From: Verrucomicrobiota bacterium
GTDB lineage: Bacteria > Verrucomicrobiota > Verrucomicrobiia > Chthoniobacterales > JAFAMB01
Direction of reading: 5' to 3'
Assembly (NCBI GenBank): GCA_019247695.1
Contig: JAFBAP010000141.1
Location: 1 to 45,592, forward strand
Length of the DNA: 45,592 bases
Shown: piece after piece, positions 1-8,448 of the stretch
Layout: every line of letters starts with the position of its first letter
Position numbering within the stretch: position 1 is the first letter of the stretch
Notes under the pieces: model-generated
Database searches by the model: none
Told to the model about the DNA's origin: nothing
What the model saw: the letters and a program-made list of their open reading frames with translations, nothing else
Made by a program: the position numbers and the translations under genes

Positions 1-19
1 CCTTTAGGAGCCTGTAAAG

Positions 20-1015
20 ATGCATTTTGTTACCTACAAGATCGGGAAGGCGCTTGCGCGACCATTTCTGCGCCGTTCCGGCCCGATCGCTCGTCTACTG
101 CTTCATCGGCGGTTGCTGAGGCGTCCGTGGAAGAGCCCGGTGGTTGAGGTCGTCCGCGACGTGGCATTGGGCGACGTGCTGATGTGTACCCCGGTCCTGA
201 GAGAAGTAAAGCGCCGGAACCCCCGATGCCGCATCCGCTTCTACACAAAATACGAGTCATTGGTAAAGGGGTTGCCCTATATCGATGAAGTCCTGCCGCA
301 CGAGCAAGCTCCTCCCGGCGCCGTGTTACTCCGGTATGAGCACGGGGTGCCGCCAGAGGTGCATCTGTCGCGCATTCTCGGCGACAGGATTGGTCTCAAC
401 GTCACCGATACTCGTCCGGATTGCGTGGTGCGCGAGGATCTGGTGGAAGGGTATAAGCAGGCCTTAGCGCACTTACCCCGCCCCCGGATCGTTTTCCTGC
501 GCCGCGCCAGCGTCTGGACACCGAACAAGAACTGGCCTGATTCGAACTGGGTGGCATTGATCACCTCGTTGGCACCTAATGCCACCATGATCGAAATTGG
601 CCAGAAGGAAGCGTCCACTCAGGCCATTGCCGGGCTGAACTATGTGGATATGCGGGATCAAACGTCATTGGAGCAACTCGTCGCGCTCATCGCCGTCGCC
701 GATTTGTATGTCGGCCCGGTCTCCGGACCGATGCACATCGCCGTAGCCGTGGGCACTTCGTCGGTGACGCTCTGCGGAGGCTATGAAAGCCCACGCGGCT
801 TACAACACGCCCCGGGCGTGAAGAGCACCGCCAATGTCTTCCTATCCTCGGATCTGCCCTGTGCCCCTTGCTGGCTGCGCGAGCCGTGCCCGATCGGTTT
901 GAAATGCCTGACCTCCATCGCACCCGCGCAGGTCCGGGAAGCGATCGTCGGCGTGCTCGGCACGGCCGGCGATGTCCAGAGCAGTTCAGGAACCGGCTCA
1001 GGCCGCCGAGTATAG
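20..1015 (+). CDS. Glycosyltransferase family 9 (heptosyltransferase-like), copy 1
   Basis: A 331-residue protein of the ADP-heptose:LPS heptosyltransferase (GT9) family, which moves a sugar (classically heptose) from a nucleotide donor to a growing surface glycan at the inner membrane. The N-terminal half has the GT9 segment LGDVLMCTPVLRE (about residues 50-62). The C-terminal half has the donor-site segment GPVSGPMHIAVAVGT (about 232-246). A Cys cluster C-x2-C-x5-C-x5-C follows near residues 278-293, as is common in GT9 enzymes. The ATG at 20 has a Shine-Dalgarno TAGGAG at 5-10. A paralogue lies at 11019-12017, roughly 70% identical by eye, so the two bracket the intervening glycosyltransferases. 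The acceptor and exact donor cannot be read from sequence. It is the first gene of a long plus-strand run that probably begins upstream of the window. Confidence 0.9.
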   Translation: MHFVTYKIGKALARPFLRRSGPIARLLLHRRLLRRPWKSPVVEVVRDVALGDVLMCTPVLREVKRRNPRCRIRFYTKYESLVKGLPYIDEVLPHEQAPPGAVLLRYEHGVPPEVHLSRILGDRIGLNVTDTRPDCVVREDLVEGYKQALAHLPRPRIVFLRRASVWTPNKNWPDSNWVALITSLAPNATMIEIGQKEASTQAIAGLNYVDMRDQTSLEQLVALIAVADLYVGPVSGPMHIAVAVGTSSVTLCGGYESPRGLQHAPGVKSTANVFLSSDLPCAPCWLREPCPIGLKCLTSIAPAQVREAIVGVLGTAGDVQSSSGTGSGRRV

Positions 1016-1078
1016 ACCGGCGAAAGGGATCAAGCCTTATTCCGAGTACGCCAATCAGACTACCCAAAGAGATGCACC

Positions 1079-2098
1079 ATGAAGCTTAGCGTTGTTATCT
1101 GTACACACAACCCGCGCCCGGCTTTTCTTTCCCGCACGCTGGATGCCCTGCGCGAGCAGACACTCCCGCTGTCCGAATGGGAACTGCTCATCGTCGACAA
1201 TCTATCAGATCCGCCGGCTTCAACTTTGGCCAGCCTCGATTGGCATCCGGACGGCCACCACCTCCGGGAGGAGGTTCTCGGCCTGACTCCGGCGCGTCTG
1301 CTGGGCATCCGGAAGTCACGAGGAGAGCTGATCGTTTTTGTCGATGACGACAACATTTTAGATAAGGATTACCTGGCCAACGCCCTCAACATCTATCACG
1401 AGTACCCGTTCCTTGGCGCGTTCGGAGCCAGCATAGACGCTGAATTTGAAGTGGACCCGCCTGCGTCGATCAGGCCGTATCTGGAGAACCTCGCCATCCG
1501 GCCGGCTACGCGCGACTACTGGTCGAATATCAAGAGATGGTCCGAGGCTACCCCATTCGGCGCCGGCCTGTGCATTCGACGTGAAGTCGCCGACCTGTAC
1601 GCAGAGCGTGTTCAGGGCGCTGGACTTCGTTTCAGCCTTGACCGGAGAGGCGTGGTCGGCCTCAACGGGGGCGGGGATATCGACATGGCGTGGACGTCGG
1701 TTTCGTTGAATAAAGGTATGGGGTGTTTCGCGCGGCTGCATTTACTCCATTTGATCCCCAAAGAGCGTCTAACCGAGGCGTACATCGAACGCCTGGAAAT
1801 GGGCTCGGGGTATACCGAAACGATCCTTGAGCATGAACATGCGGAGCATCCGAATGCGCACGTTCTGCAAACCCACAGGAGAACATTCTGGAACACGGCG
1901 ATTTACTGGGGCCGCTACCTTCGGTCATCCCCGCTCGGCCGGAGGCTGATGAAAGCCAGACGCGCCGGTAACAAGGCAGCGCACGAGGCCGTTGTTAAAG
2001 TGAGCTGCATCCAGGCCGCCGGTAAGCCTGTCAAGCAAACGGGTCACGACACCGGGTCCCGAACCGAAGCGCAACCGGTCTCCTTTAAAGGGGCTTAA
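1079..2098 (+). CDS. Glycosyltransferase family 2
   Basis: A 339-residue GT-A fold glycosyltransferase. The N-terminal strand is LSVVICTHNPRP (residues 3-14), followed by the nucleotide-binding ELLIVDN segment. The metal-binding DDD motif is at residues 89-91 (VFVDDDN). The central region (about 160-215) contains FGAGLCIRREVA and GGGDIDMAW, typical of the acceptor side of GT2 enzymes. The basic C-terminus has no obvious membrane segment, so the enzyme is probably cytoplasmic or peripheral. It follows the GT9 gene by 63 bp in the same direction and sits inside the glycan cluster. The specific sugar transferred cannot be inferred. Confidence 0.88.
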   Translation: MKLSVVICTHNPRPAFLSRTLDALREQTLPLSEWELLIVDNLSDPPASTLASLDWHPDGHHLREEVLGLTPARLLGIRKSRGELIVFVDDDNILDKDYLANALNIYHEYPFLGAFGASIDAEFEVDPPASIRPYLENLAIRPATRDYWSNIKRWSEATPFGAGLCIRREVADLYAERVQGAGLRFSLDRRGVVGLNGGGDIDMAWTSVSLNKGMGCFARLHLLHLIPKERLTEAYIERLEMGSGYTETILEHEHAEHPNAHVLQTHRRTFWNTAIYWGRYLRSSPLGRRLMKARRAGNKAAHEAVVKVSCIQAAGKPVKQTGHDTGSRTEAQPVSFKGA

Positions 2099-2135
2099 AC
2101 GTACCTGCACCCGCATCGGGCGCCCGCTTGAGCGT

Positions 2136-3047
2136 ATGAACGACGCGGAATCGCTTGCAAGAATGAATATCGCCAGTCAACCGGAAGCGAAATCAAGGCA
2201 GGTGGGCATCGGCATCTCCACCAAGGATCGCTGGGACGATCTCGCCGTGACCCTGTCCGAGTTGCGCAAAAGCGGATACGGGGACCTTGAAACGATCGTC
2301 ATTGACGACGGCTCCCGGCAACCGGTACCGCCGGCACTGCGCCGCGATTTTCCGAGGGTCCGTTTTGAAAGGGTTGATACCTCCCTCAATTACGTGGTGC
2401 AACGGAATCGACTGGCGCAGATGCTGACTTCAACTTATTACCTTAGCCTGGATGACGATTCTTTCCCGGTGGCCGGTGATCTCGGTGCAGCCGTCACCTG
2501 GCTTGAGGAGCATCCGTCCGTGGCCGCGCTGGCATTCCACATCATAAATCGGGATGATCCCGCGCCCCCGCCCGAAACGCTGGGCGAACCGTATCCCGTC
2601 CGGTATTACATCGGCTGCGCTCATCTGCTGCGGCGCCGGCAATTTCTCGAACTCGGCGGCTACCTGGAACGCCTGCATTATTTCGGGGAGGAACTTGATT
2701 TTTGCCTCAAGGCCTTACGCGAAGGCTTCGGCACGTATACCTTTCCGGGAGTTGTCGTCCGGCACAACCGGACCCCGGTGGCGCGCAACTCAGCCAAGGC
2801 GGCCCGCTATTACATCCGCAACGAGGCGATTGCCGGCCTGCTCCATTTCCCCTTCCCGTTTTCGATCCTTCGCGCGGTGAACTGCGTGCGCATCCTGGAG
2901 AACCCGAGGTGGAATGTGCACGCCCGCAGCCTGGTGTTGGGCTGGCTGGAAGCATTTATTTGCGGGACCTTTTGGTGGCACCTGCGCCGTCCGTTGTCCA
3001 TGGCGCAGTTTCGTGCCTGGAAAAAGCTCCCGTTGCCCGTGCAATGA
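2136..3047 (+). CDS. Glycosyltransferase family 2
   Basis: A 303-residue GT2 enzyme. Visible motifs are GIGISTKDRW near residue 25, ETIVIDDGS at 52-60 and the catalytic/metal DDD at 106-108 (YLSLDDDSF). The downstream FGEELDFCLKALREG segment is the usual acceptor-side ED-type motif. It is most like rhamnosyl- or galactosyl-type GT2 enzymes of O-antigen clusters, but the substrate is unknown. ATG 2136 is the longest start; an in-frame ATG at 2163 is an alternative. The stop TGA (3045-3047) overlaps the ATG of the next gene at 3044, which indicates translational coupling to the polymerase/ligase-like gene. Confidence 0.88.
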   Translation: MNDAESLARMNIASQPEAKSRQVGIGISTKDRWDDLAVTLSELRKSGYGDLETIVIDDGSRQPVPPALRRDFPRVRFERVDTSLNYVVQRNRLAQMLTSTYYLSLDDDSFPVAGDLGAAVTWLEEHPSVAALAFHIINRDDPAPPPETLGEPYPVRYYIGCAHLLRRRQFLELGGYLERLHYFGEELDFCLKALREGFGTYTFPGVVVRHNRTPVARNSAKAARYYIRNEAIAGLLHFPFPFSILRAVNCVRILENPRWNVHARSLVLGWLEAFICGTFWWHLRRPLSMAQFRAWKKLPLPVQ

Positions 3048-4375
3048 TGAATGCGAGCGCCGCACCTGCCGGCTGGATCAAGGGCTTGCCCAGGTGGTTT
3101 ATGCCCCTGTGGTGCCTTACGATGCCGATCACGTCGTTTTTGCTGATCCCCAGCATCCAGGGGACCCTGCCGGCGTACATGCTGGCGTTTGCCTCGGTGT
3201 TCTTCGTGGTGCTGAGCCGCACGGCGGGGGAGGCAAACCCTCAGCGAACCCGTTACTTCACCGTTGCCCTCACCGTGGCGGGGATCTGGTTACTCTTGTT
3301 ATGCGGGAGCCAACTCGGGCACCTCGTCACGAACCGGCATGACTTCGGCGACATGTCGCTGATCAACACCGACGATACCCGGGTGGCATTCCGGACCGCG
3401 CTCTTCACGCAGAGCCTGTATTTCGCCGCGTGCGTCTGCATCGCTTTGTTCTTTCGATTTTTCTTCCGCGAAGAGTGGATCCGGTATGTCCTTTGGGGCG
3501 CATGGTTCCTCGCCCTTTACGGGATCTATGAGTGGCTGTACTTCGCGATCTTTCACCAGCCGGGCGATTTTATCGTGAACCGCGCTTACGGCGGGGGCGC
3601 CCACACGGCAAGCTGGTCACAGGTGGTCCAGATCGGACCGTTCAGCTTGTTACGCATCAAATCCACCTACGGCGAGCCTTCCTGGTTTTCCGCCGGGGTC
3701 GTTCCCTACCTTTTACTTGCCCTGGAGAAAAGGAAAAAATGGCTTACCGTCGCCCTCCTCTTCTGCCTTATCTTCTCGACCTCGACCTCGGCATACCTGG
3801 CGTTCCCGTTTGGTTTGATTCTGTATAGCCTTTTCCAGAAAAGGCTGAATGCATCAGTCATCGTGGTAGTTCTTCTATTCGCTGCCGCGTTCGCTACCTT
3901 GTATTACGTTTTTCCCGATACTTATGAGGGAATGTTCACCTCCAAGATCAGCGGTGAGAACGACTCCGGCCAGTCCCGGCAGGAGACCGGCCTGGCGCTG
4001 GCTGAGACAGCACGGACGTTCACGTTAAACAATCGTATTTTTGGGATCGGTTTTGGGTATTGTTATTCCGGAGTGTTTTATGCAGTGGCTGTAAATACCG
4101 GCTGGATCGGCATGGCGATATATTTTTACGCTTTTCTGAAGCCCGTGATTCTGTTACGTACAACCCATGGAGCCCTGGCGTTTAAAGTGGCGGTCGCCGT
4201 ACTTTTCTTTCTGTTTTACATCTCTGTCTCGGAGCTCTTTCTGCCTACGACGTGGATGTTTTTAGGATTGGCCTACTGGCGCCTTGATCAGCAAAAGTAT
4301 GGGGGTGAGCCCGCGTCGTCCGGGCAGGCTGAACCTGGCGGCGGCCGCTATCTGCTGCGTCCGGGTGCGACATGA
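3044..4375 (+). CDS. O-antigen polymerase/ligase-like multispanning membrane protein
   Basis: A 443-residue polytopic membrane protein with about ten hydrophobic segments and a large hydrophilic loop near residues 170-215. The loop contains STYGEPSWF, resembling the short conserved loop motif of Wzy polymerases and WaaL-type ligases. Such proteins join lipid-linked glycan repeat units, or ligate glycan to an acceptor, on the periplasmic face. The reading frame stays open from 2702, but the upstream part is the shadow of the previous gene. The ATG at 3044 overlaps that gene's stop as ATGA and precedes the first membrane segment, so it is the preferred start. The C-terminal tail is Gly/Pro/Ala-rich. 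Polymerase and ligase cannot be separated from sequence alone. Confidence 0.8.
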   Translation: MMNASAAPAGWIKGLPRWFMPLWCLTMPITSFLLIPSIQGTLPAYMLAFASVFFVVLSRTAGEANPQRTRYFTVALTVAGIWLLLLCGSQLGHLVTNRHDFGDMSLINTDDTRVAFRTALFTQSLYFAACVCIALFFRFFFREEWIRYVLWGAWFLALYGIYEWLYFAIFHQPGDFIVNRAYGGGAHTASWSQVVQIGPFSLLRIKSTYGEPSWFSAGVVPYLLLALEKRKKWLTVALLFCLIFSTSTSAYLAFPFGLILYSLFQKRLNASVIVVVLLFAAAFATLYYVFPDTYEGMFTSKISGENDSGQSRQETGLALAETARTFTLNNRIFGIGFGYCYSGVFYAVAVNTGWIGMAIYFYAFLKPVILLRTTHGALAFKVAVAVLFFLFYISVSELFLPTTWMFLGLAYWRLDQQKYGGEPASSGQAEPGGGRYLLRPGAT

Positions 4376-4553
4376 ACCCGGCTGTGGCCCGCGCCGGGAA
4401 CCCGGCTTGCAGGCGGCACCTCCCGGCACCCCGGGGGCGAGGCCGCCCTGGCGGATGCGATCCCTTCGTAAACAACAACCAAGTTGATGACCTGCCTTTC
4501 CTGCCCGGCCGGAGGAGGTTTGGCCGGACCGGAATCCAGCCGATTCAGAGATT
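4376..4553. other. Intergenic gap inside the glycan cluster
   Basis: This 178 bp stretch between the polymerase-like gene and the next GT2 gene is very GC-rich. A 10 bp direct repeat GAACCCGGCT occurs at about 4374 and 4398. A 61-codon frame crosses it on the plus strand but looks non-coding (Pro/Arg/Gly-rich, no recognisable domain). No convincing promoter or terminator was seen. Confidence 0.4.
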
Positions 4554-5492
4554 GTGAAAGTGAATGAGAATGGCCTTGCTGTCTCGGTAATTATACCAAG
4601 TTTCAACCGGCCACAACTCACCCTCCGTGCGGTCCAGAGCGTTCTCGCCCAGACTTGGAGCAGGTTCGAGGTATTGGTTATCGACGACGGTTCTCACCCG
4701 GACCAGATTTTTCCCATTGGATCGGTCAACGATGAGCGGGTCAGGCTGATTCGCCATCCGGCTAACCTGGGCGTTTCGGCCGCGCGCAACACCGGCGTGA
4801 AGGCGGCCCGCTTTCCCCTGATTGCGCTCCTGGATTCCGACGACCACTGGCTGCCGGACAAACTTGCCGGCCAAATCGAAGCGTACGGTAAGCACAGCAC
4901 AAGAGGTAATCTTCTTATCTATTCCGCTTATTATCTCGAAGAGGGCACCGCCCGGGCGGTCTATCCATTGACCTCACGCCGAAGAAACGAATCTTTAAGT
5001 GACTTCCTTTTCCTGGATTGCGGCAGTGTGAATACCAGCAGTTGGCTTACGAGCCGGGCACTGCTTCAGCAATTCCCGTTTGATGTGCATTTATCCCAAT
5101 GTGAGGATTACGATGTACTTTTGCGTATGGAGGCGGCCGGCGTTGAATTCATCTATTGCAGCGCGCCATCGGTGGTGACCAACTGTGATCCCCGCCGGGG
5201 AGACCGGCTCAGCGGGCGCCTGCGCAGGGAATATTATGTAAAATTTCTCGAATTTAACGGCCAGCGGATGACTCCGATGTCCTACGTGGTGCTGGAGTCA
5301 ATCATTCTTAATGCGGCGCATCGTGGTTCTCTGGGAAGCAAGGTTCATAATCATATCATCCACTTCCTTAAGAGTCCCCGGCTGGGCTGGGCGGCCAGAA
5401 TTCATCTGGTGATTACTTACCTGGTCCGGCGCTGTGCGGTAAAGGTCAAGGCGCGCCTTCAGAACACGCGTGCGTACGTCAAGGAAAATTAG
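4554..5492 (+). CDS. Glycosyltransferase family 2
   Basis: A 312-residue classical GT2 (GT-A) enzyme. It has VSVIIPSFNRP at residues 10-20, EVLVIDDGS at 39-47, NLGVSAARNTG at 71-81 and the metal-binding DSDD at 94-97. A further CEDYDVLLRM segment near residue 183 is the acceptor-side motif. It is of the kind that adds one sugar to a lipid-linked oligosaccharide at the cytoplasmic face. The start is uncertain: GTG at 4554 gives the full frame, and a second in-frame GTG lies at 4560. Neither has a strong ribosome-binding site. It is followed at 32 bp by another GT2 gene. Confidence 0.87.
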   Translation: MKVNENGLAVSVIIPSFNRPQLTLRAVQSVLAQTWSRFEVLVIDDGSHPDQIFPIGSVNDERVRLIRHPANLGVSAARNTGVKAARFPLIALLDSDDHWLPDKLAGQIEAYGKHSTRGNLLIYSAYYLEEGTARAVYPLTSRRRNESLSDFLFLDCGSVNTSSWLTSRALLQQFPFDVHLSQCEDYDVLLRMEAAGVEFIYCSAPSVVTNCDPRRGDRLSGRLRREYYVKFLEFNGQRMTPMSYVVLESIILNAAHRGSLGSKVHNHIIHFLKSPRLGWAARIHLVITYLVRRCAVKVKARLQNTRAYVKEN

Positions 5493-5524
5493 GTGTGCTC
5501 CGGGGATAATCGGATCTGCTTGGC

Positions 5525-6361
5525 ATGAAGATTTCGCTCATCCTGGCGACGAAGAACCGAGTCGAAGAGGTTAGACGATTTGTCGAGTCTCTGGCCGTCC
5601 AGGCCCATCGTGATTTGGAGCTGGTGGTCGTTGATCAGAATGATGACGACCGGCTGGAAAGCGTTTTAGAAGACGCGGCGCCGGTCTGCCCTCCCATCCG
5701 TTTACGGTGTGAAGCGGGCTTGTCCCGGGCCCGGAACGCCGGTTTGGAGGTTGTCACCGGCGACATCATCGGTTTCCCCGACGATGATTGCTGGTATCCG
5801 GAAGGACTGCTGTCGCGCGTTGTCCATGAGTTCGAAAGCCAGCCCGGGTTACACGGTCTGACCGGACGCTCCGAAGACGGCGAGGGTCACCCGTCCGGAG
5901 GGTCCTTCAGCCGATCCCGCGGGGGCGTTGATTTCAATAACGTCTGGAAAAGGGGCATCTCGTATACCATTTTCCTGCGGTCGTCAGTCTGTGAGGCGGT
6001 CGGCACCTTTGATGAAGAACTCGGCGTGGGAGCGCGGACCCGCTTCGGTTCAGGCGAGGAGACCGATTATCTTATCCGGGCGGTGAAAATGGGCTTTCGG
6101 ATTCAATACCTGCCCGACCTCGTCGTCTATCATCCCAATCCGGTATTATACACCCGGAGCCATCGCGACAAGGCGTTCCGCTACGGGCTCGGCATGGGCC
6201 GGGTGCTGTCGAAGCATGATTACAAATTGTCTTTCAATTTCTTCGCCATCTTCCGGCCGGTCGCCGGGGCACTCCTTTCTCTGCTTACGTTGCGCCCACA
6301 GAAAGCCGCGTACCACCTGGCGATCGCCGGGGGCCGCCTCTGCGGTTTATGGTCATCGTGA
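5525..6361 (+). CDS. Glycosyltransferase family 2
   Basis: A 278-residue GT2 enzyme starting MKISLILATKNR, so the Rossmann-like strand begins right at the ATG, which supports this start. Motifs are LELVVVDQND (31-40), GLSRARNAGL (65-74) and the DDD metal site at 86-88 (GFPDDDCWYP). The segment GSGEETDYLIRAVKMG near residue 178 is the acceptor/catalytic region. Its organisation resembles the small GT2 enzymes of capsule and O-antigen loci. It lies between two other GT2 genes on the same strand. The sugar is not predictable. Confidence 0.87.
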   Translation: MKISLILATKNRVEEVRRFVESLAVQAHRDLELVVVDQNDDDRLESVLEDAAPVCPPIRLRCEAGLSRARNAGLEVVTGDIIGFPDDDCWYPEGLLSRVVHEFESQPGLHGLTGRSEDGEGHPSGGSFSRSRGGVDFNNVWKRGISYTIFLRSSVCEAVGTFDEELGVGARTRFGSGEETDYLIRAVKMGFRIQYLPDLVVYHPNPVLYTRSHRDKAFRYGLGMGRVLSKHDYKLSFNFFAIFRPVAGALLSLLTLRPQKAAYHLAIAGGRLCGLWSS

Positions 6362-6407
6362 GATTGGGTGATGCCTGGTTCATTTCCGCAATCGCCTTGT
6401 GTTTCTA

Positions 6408-7355
6408 ATGGAAGCTGAAGCGGCCATCCCCATCACCCCGAAACCGGCAACGCCGCCGGACGGTGCGTCTGTGGCCGTCATCGTGGCCACGAAGGGCCGC
6501 CCTGAGATCCTCGCGGAAACGCTCCGATCTCTCAGGCGGCAAACCCGGCGCGCCGCGCACGTTTACGTCAGCGTCAGCTCCGCCGCGGATGCACCTGTGG
6601 CCGGCGACGGGGCCGAGGGGATCATCGTGCTCGTCGGATCGCCCGGGGGAAGCGCGCAACGCAACACGGCCATTCGCCAGGTGCCCCCCGGCGTGAAGTA
6701 CATCGCGTTTTTTGATGATGACGTGGAGATGCATCCCTCCTACCTTGAAAATGCCGTCGGCTTCCTCGAGGAAAATCCTGACGTCGTGGCCATTTCCGGC
6801 ATCATGCTCGCCGATGGGAATATCTCTCGAGAGGCCGCGCGAACCCTGCTGGAACAGGACGCGACCTGGATGCAGGCCGCTGCCTTGCAGGACCGGGGAC
6901 GCCACCACATACTGTATGCCTGCAACGCGGTCGTCCGGAGCGGGCCGATGCGGGAAACGATGTTCGACGAAAATCTTCCGCTCTACAGCTACGGCGAAGA
7001 CTATGACCTCTCGCTGCGCCTCAAGAGATTCGGACGGGTTGGGCGCCTTTCCAATGCGATCGGCGTGCATTTGCAGGCCCAAACGGCGCGCGTCTCCGGG
7101 CGACGCTACGGCTACGCCACCATCGCAAATAACTGGTATTTCCTGCGGAAAGGGGTGTGCCACCTTCCCGCTCCGTGGAGTTACGTCCGGTTCGTGCTCA
7201 TTGTCGTCTTGAAGTGCATCTGTCTGAATTTCCGGAACGCGCTGGCCGGGCGATCGCCGCAGCGGGACCCGTGGGGCCAGGTCCAAGGTAATCTGCTCGC
7301 CGTGGCGGACATCATGCGCGGCCGCTCTTCTCCCGATCGCATCCTTGATCTCTGA
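6408..7355 (+). CDS. Glycosyltransferase family 2
   Basis: A 315-residue GT2 enzyme. A Pro/Ala-rich N-terminal extension of about 20 residues precedes SVAVIVATKGRP. The GGSAQRNTAI segment (80-89) is followed by the metal-binding DDD at 103-105 (FFDDDVEM). The acceptor-side segment YGEDYDLSLRLKRFG lies near residue 195. The C-terminal part includes a hydrophobic stretch (YVRFVLIVVLKCICL) that may dip into the membrane. I chose ATG 6408; an in-frame GTG at 6399 would add three residues. A 321-codon frame on the opposite strand is an antisense shadow. Confidence 0.85.
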   Translation: MEAEAAIPITPKPATPPDGASVAVIVATKGRPEILAETLRSLRRQTRRAAHVYVSVSSAADAPVAGDGAEGIIVLVGSPGGSAQRNTAIRQVPPGVKYIAFFDDDVEMHPSYLENAVGFLEENPDVVAISGIMLADGNISREAARTLLEQDATWMQAAALQDRGRHHILYACNAVVRSGPMRETMFDENLPLYSYGEDYDLSLRLKRFGRVGRLSNAIGVHLQAQTARVSGRRYGYATIANNWYFLRKGVCHLPAPWSYVRFVLIVVLKCICLNFRNALAGRSPQRDPWGQVQGNLLAVADIMRGRSSPDRILDL

Positions 7356-7419
7356 ACCTTTGAGTCGCAAACCCGTACGCGTCCACCCCCGGGAGCGAAG
7401 TTAAAAACCAAGTAGTCCC

Positions 7420-8448
7420 ATGACGTTGCAACCGTGTGTCAACCTGCGCACGCTCGGATACCACACCACCGGCGTCCAGAGATATCTCCGCAGCCTTTTG
7501 CCCTGCCTGCCTTCCGAATTGGAGGCGGTCAAGCCGCAGCATGCCTTGCAGGGCATCAAGGGACATCTCTGGGAACAGTTATACCTTCCTACCCGGCTTC
7601 GGCGCCGGCTGTTGTGGAGCCCCGGAAATACCGGCCCGATTACGGTGAGCCGGCAGGTGTTAACCGTGCACGACGCCTCGAGCCTGGATCATCCTGAGTG
7701 GTTCGATCGGAAATTCGCGCTGTGGTATTCAGCTCTGCTGCCGCCCCTCATTCGTAAAGTACGCGCGATCATCACGGTTTCTAACTTTTCGAAAGAGCGC
7801 ATCGTCCGCCTCACGGGCGTAAAGCCGGATCGGGTGCAGATGATTTGCAACGGCGTCGACGAGCGCTTCCGTCCCGCAACTCCGCCGCGGGTCAAGCAGG
7901 TGAGCGCAGACTACGGCCTGGACGGCCCATACATCCTGTACGTCGGTTCACTGGAGCCGCGCAAGAATCTGCGTGCCCTGCTGGAGACGTGGCGGGCGGG
8001 TGGTTTTGACGGGGCCACGCTGGCGGTGGTGGGAGCCGGCGGCCATTTATTCCCGAAAATGCAGTTTGGTTCCCTGCCGGCCGGCGTCCGCCTCCTTGGC
8101 CGGGTAGAGGACGACGTGCTGCCTGCCCTGTATTCCGGTGCGACCGGATTTGTCTATCCGTCGATCTATGAAGGGTTCGGCATGCCGCCGCTGGAGGCGA
8201 TGGCATGCGGCTGCCCGGTCGCCGTTTCCGACATCCCCGCGCACCGGGAGGTGTGCGGCGACGCGGCGCTCTACTTTGACCCGTTCAAGGCCGAGGAAAT
8301 GTCGGCCGCGCTGGAGTCGCTCCTGCGCCTTGACGGTCCGCTGCGGGCGTCTCTGGTGCAACAAGGATTGCTTCGTGCCGCCCGTTTCAGCTGGAAGGAT
8401 GCCGCCGGTGAAACGTGGCGCACCCTCGAACTCGCTGCGTATGGCTGA
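7420..8448 (+). CDS. Glycosyltransferase family 4
   Basis: A 342-residue GT-B fold enzyme of family GT4. The donor-binding C-terminal half shows YVGSLEPRKNL (about 168-178) and the E-x7-E signature EGFGMPPLE within a GT4-typical segment, followed by ACGCPVAVSDIPAHREV. The N-terminal domain starts with a TTGVQRYLRSL segment, like mannosyl- and rhamnosyltransferases of capsule or O-antigen clusters. It should act in the cytoplasm on a lipid-linked acceptor. Its last 8 bp overlap the next GT4 gene, so the two are probably translated together. Confidence 0.9.
   Translation: MTLQPCVNLRTLGYHTTGVQRYLRSLLPCLPSELEAVKPQHALQGIKGHLWEQLYLPTRLRRRLLWSPGNTGPITVSRQVLTVHDASSLDHPEWFDRKFALWYSALLPPLIRKVRAIITVSNFSKERIVRLTGVKPDRVQMICNGVDERFRPATPPRVKQVSADYGLDGPYILYVGSLEPRKNLRALLETWRAGGFDGATLAVVGAGGHLFPKMQFGSLPAGVRLLGRVEDDVLPALYSGATGFVYPSIYEGFGMPPLEAMACGCPVAVSDIPAHREVCGDAALYFDPFKAEEMSAALESLLRLDGPLRASLVQQGLLRAARFSWKDAAGETWRTLELAAYG

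Noticed and set aside
2702-3043. Upstream extension of the polymerase-like frame
   Set aside because: It overlaps the preceding GT2 gene out of frame and is Pro/Arg-rich; the coupled ATG at 3044 is a better start.
6405-7370. 321-codon minus-strand frame opposite a GT2 gene
   Set aside because: The plus strand encodes a clear GT2 with DDD motif. The antisense frame is Arg/His/Gly-rich shadow.
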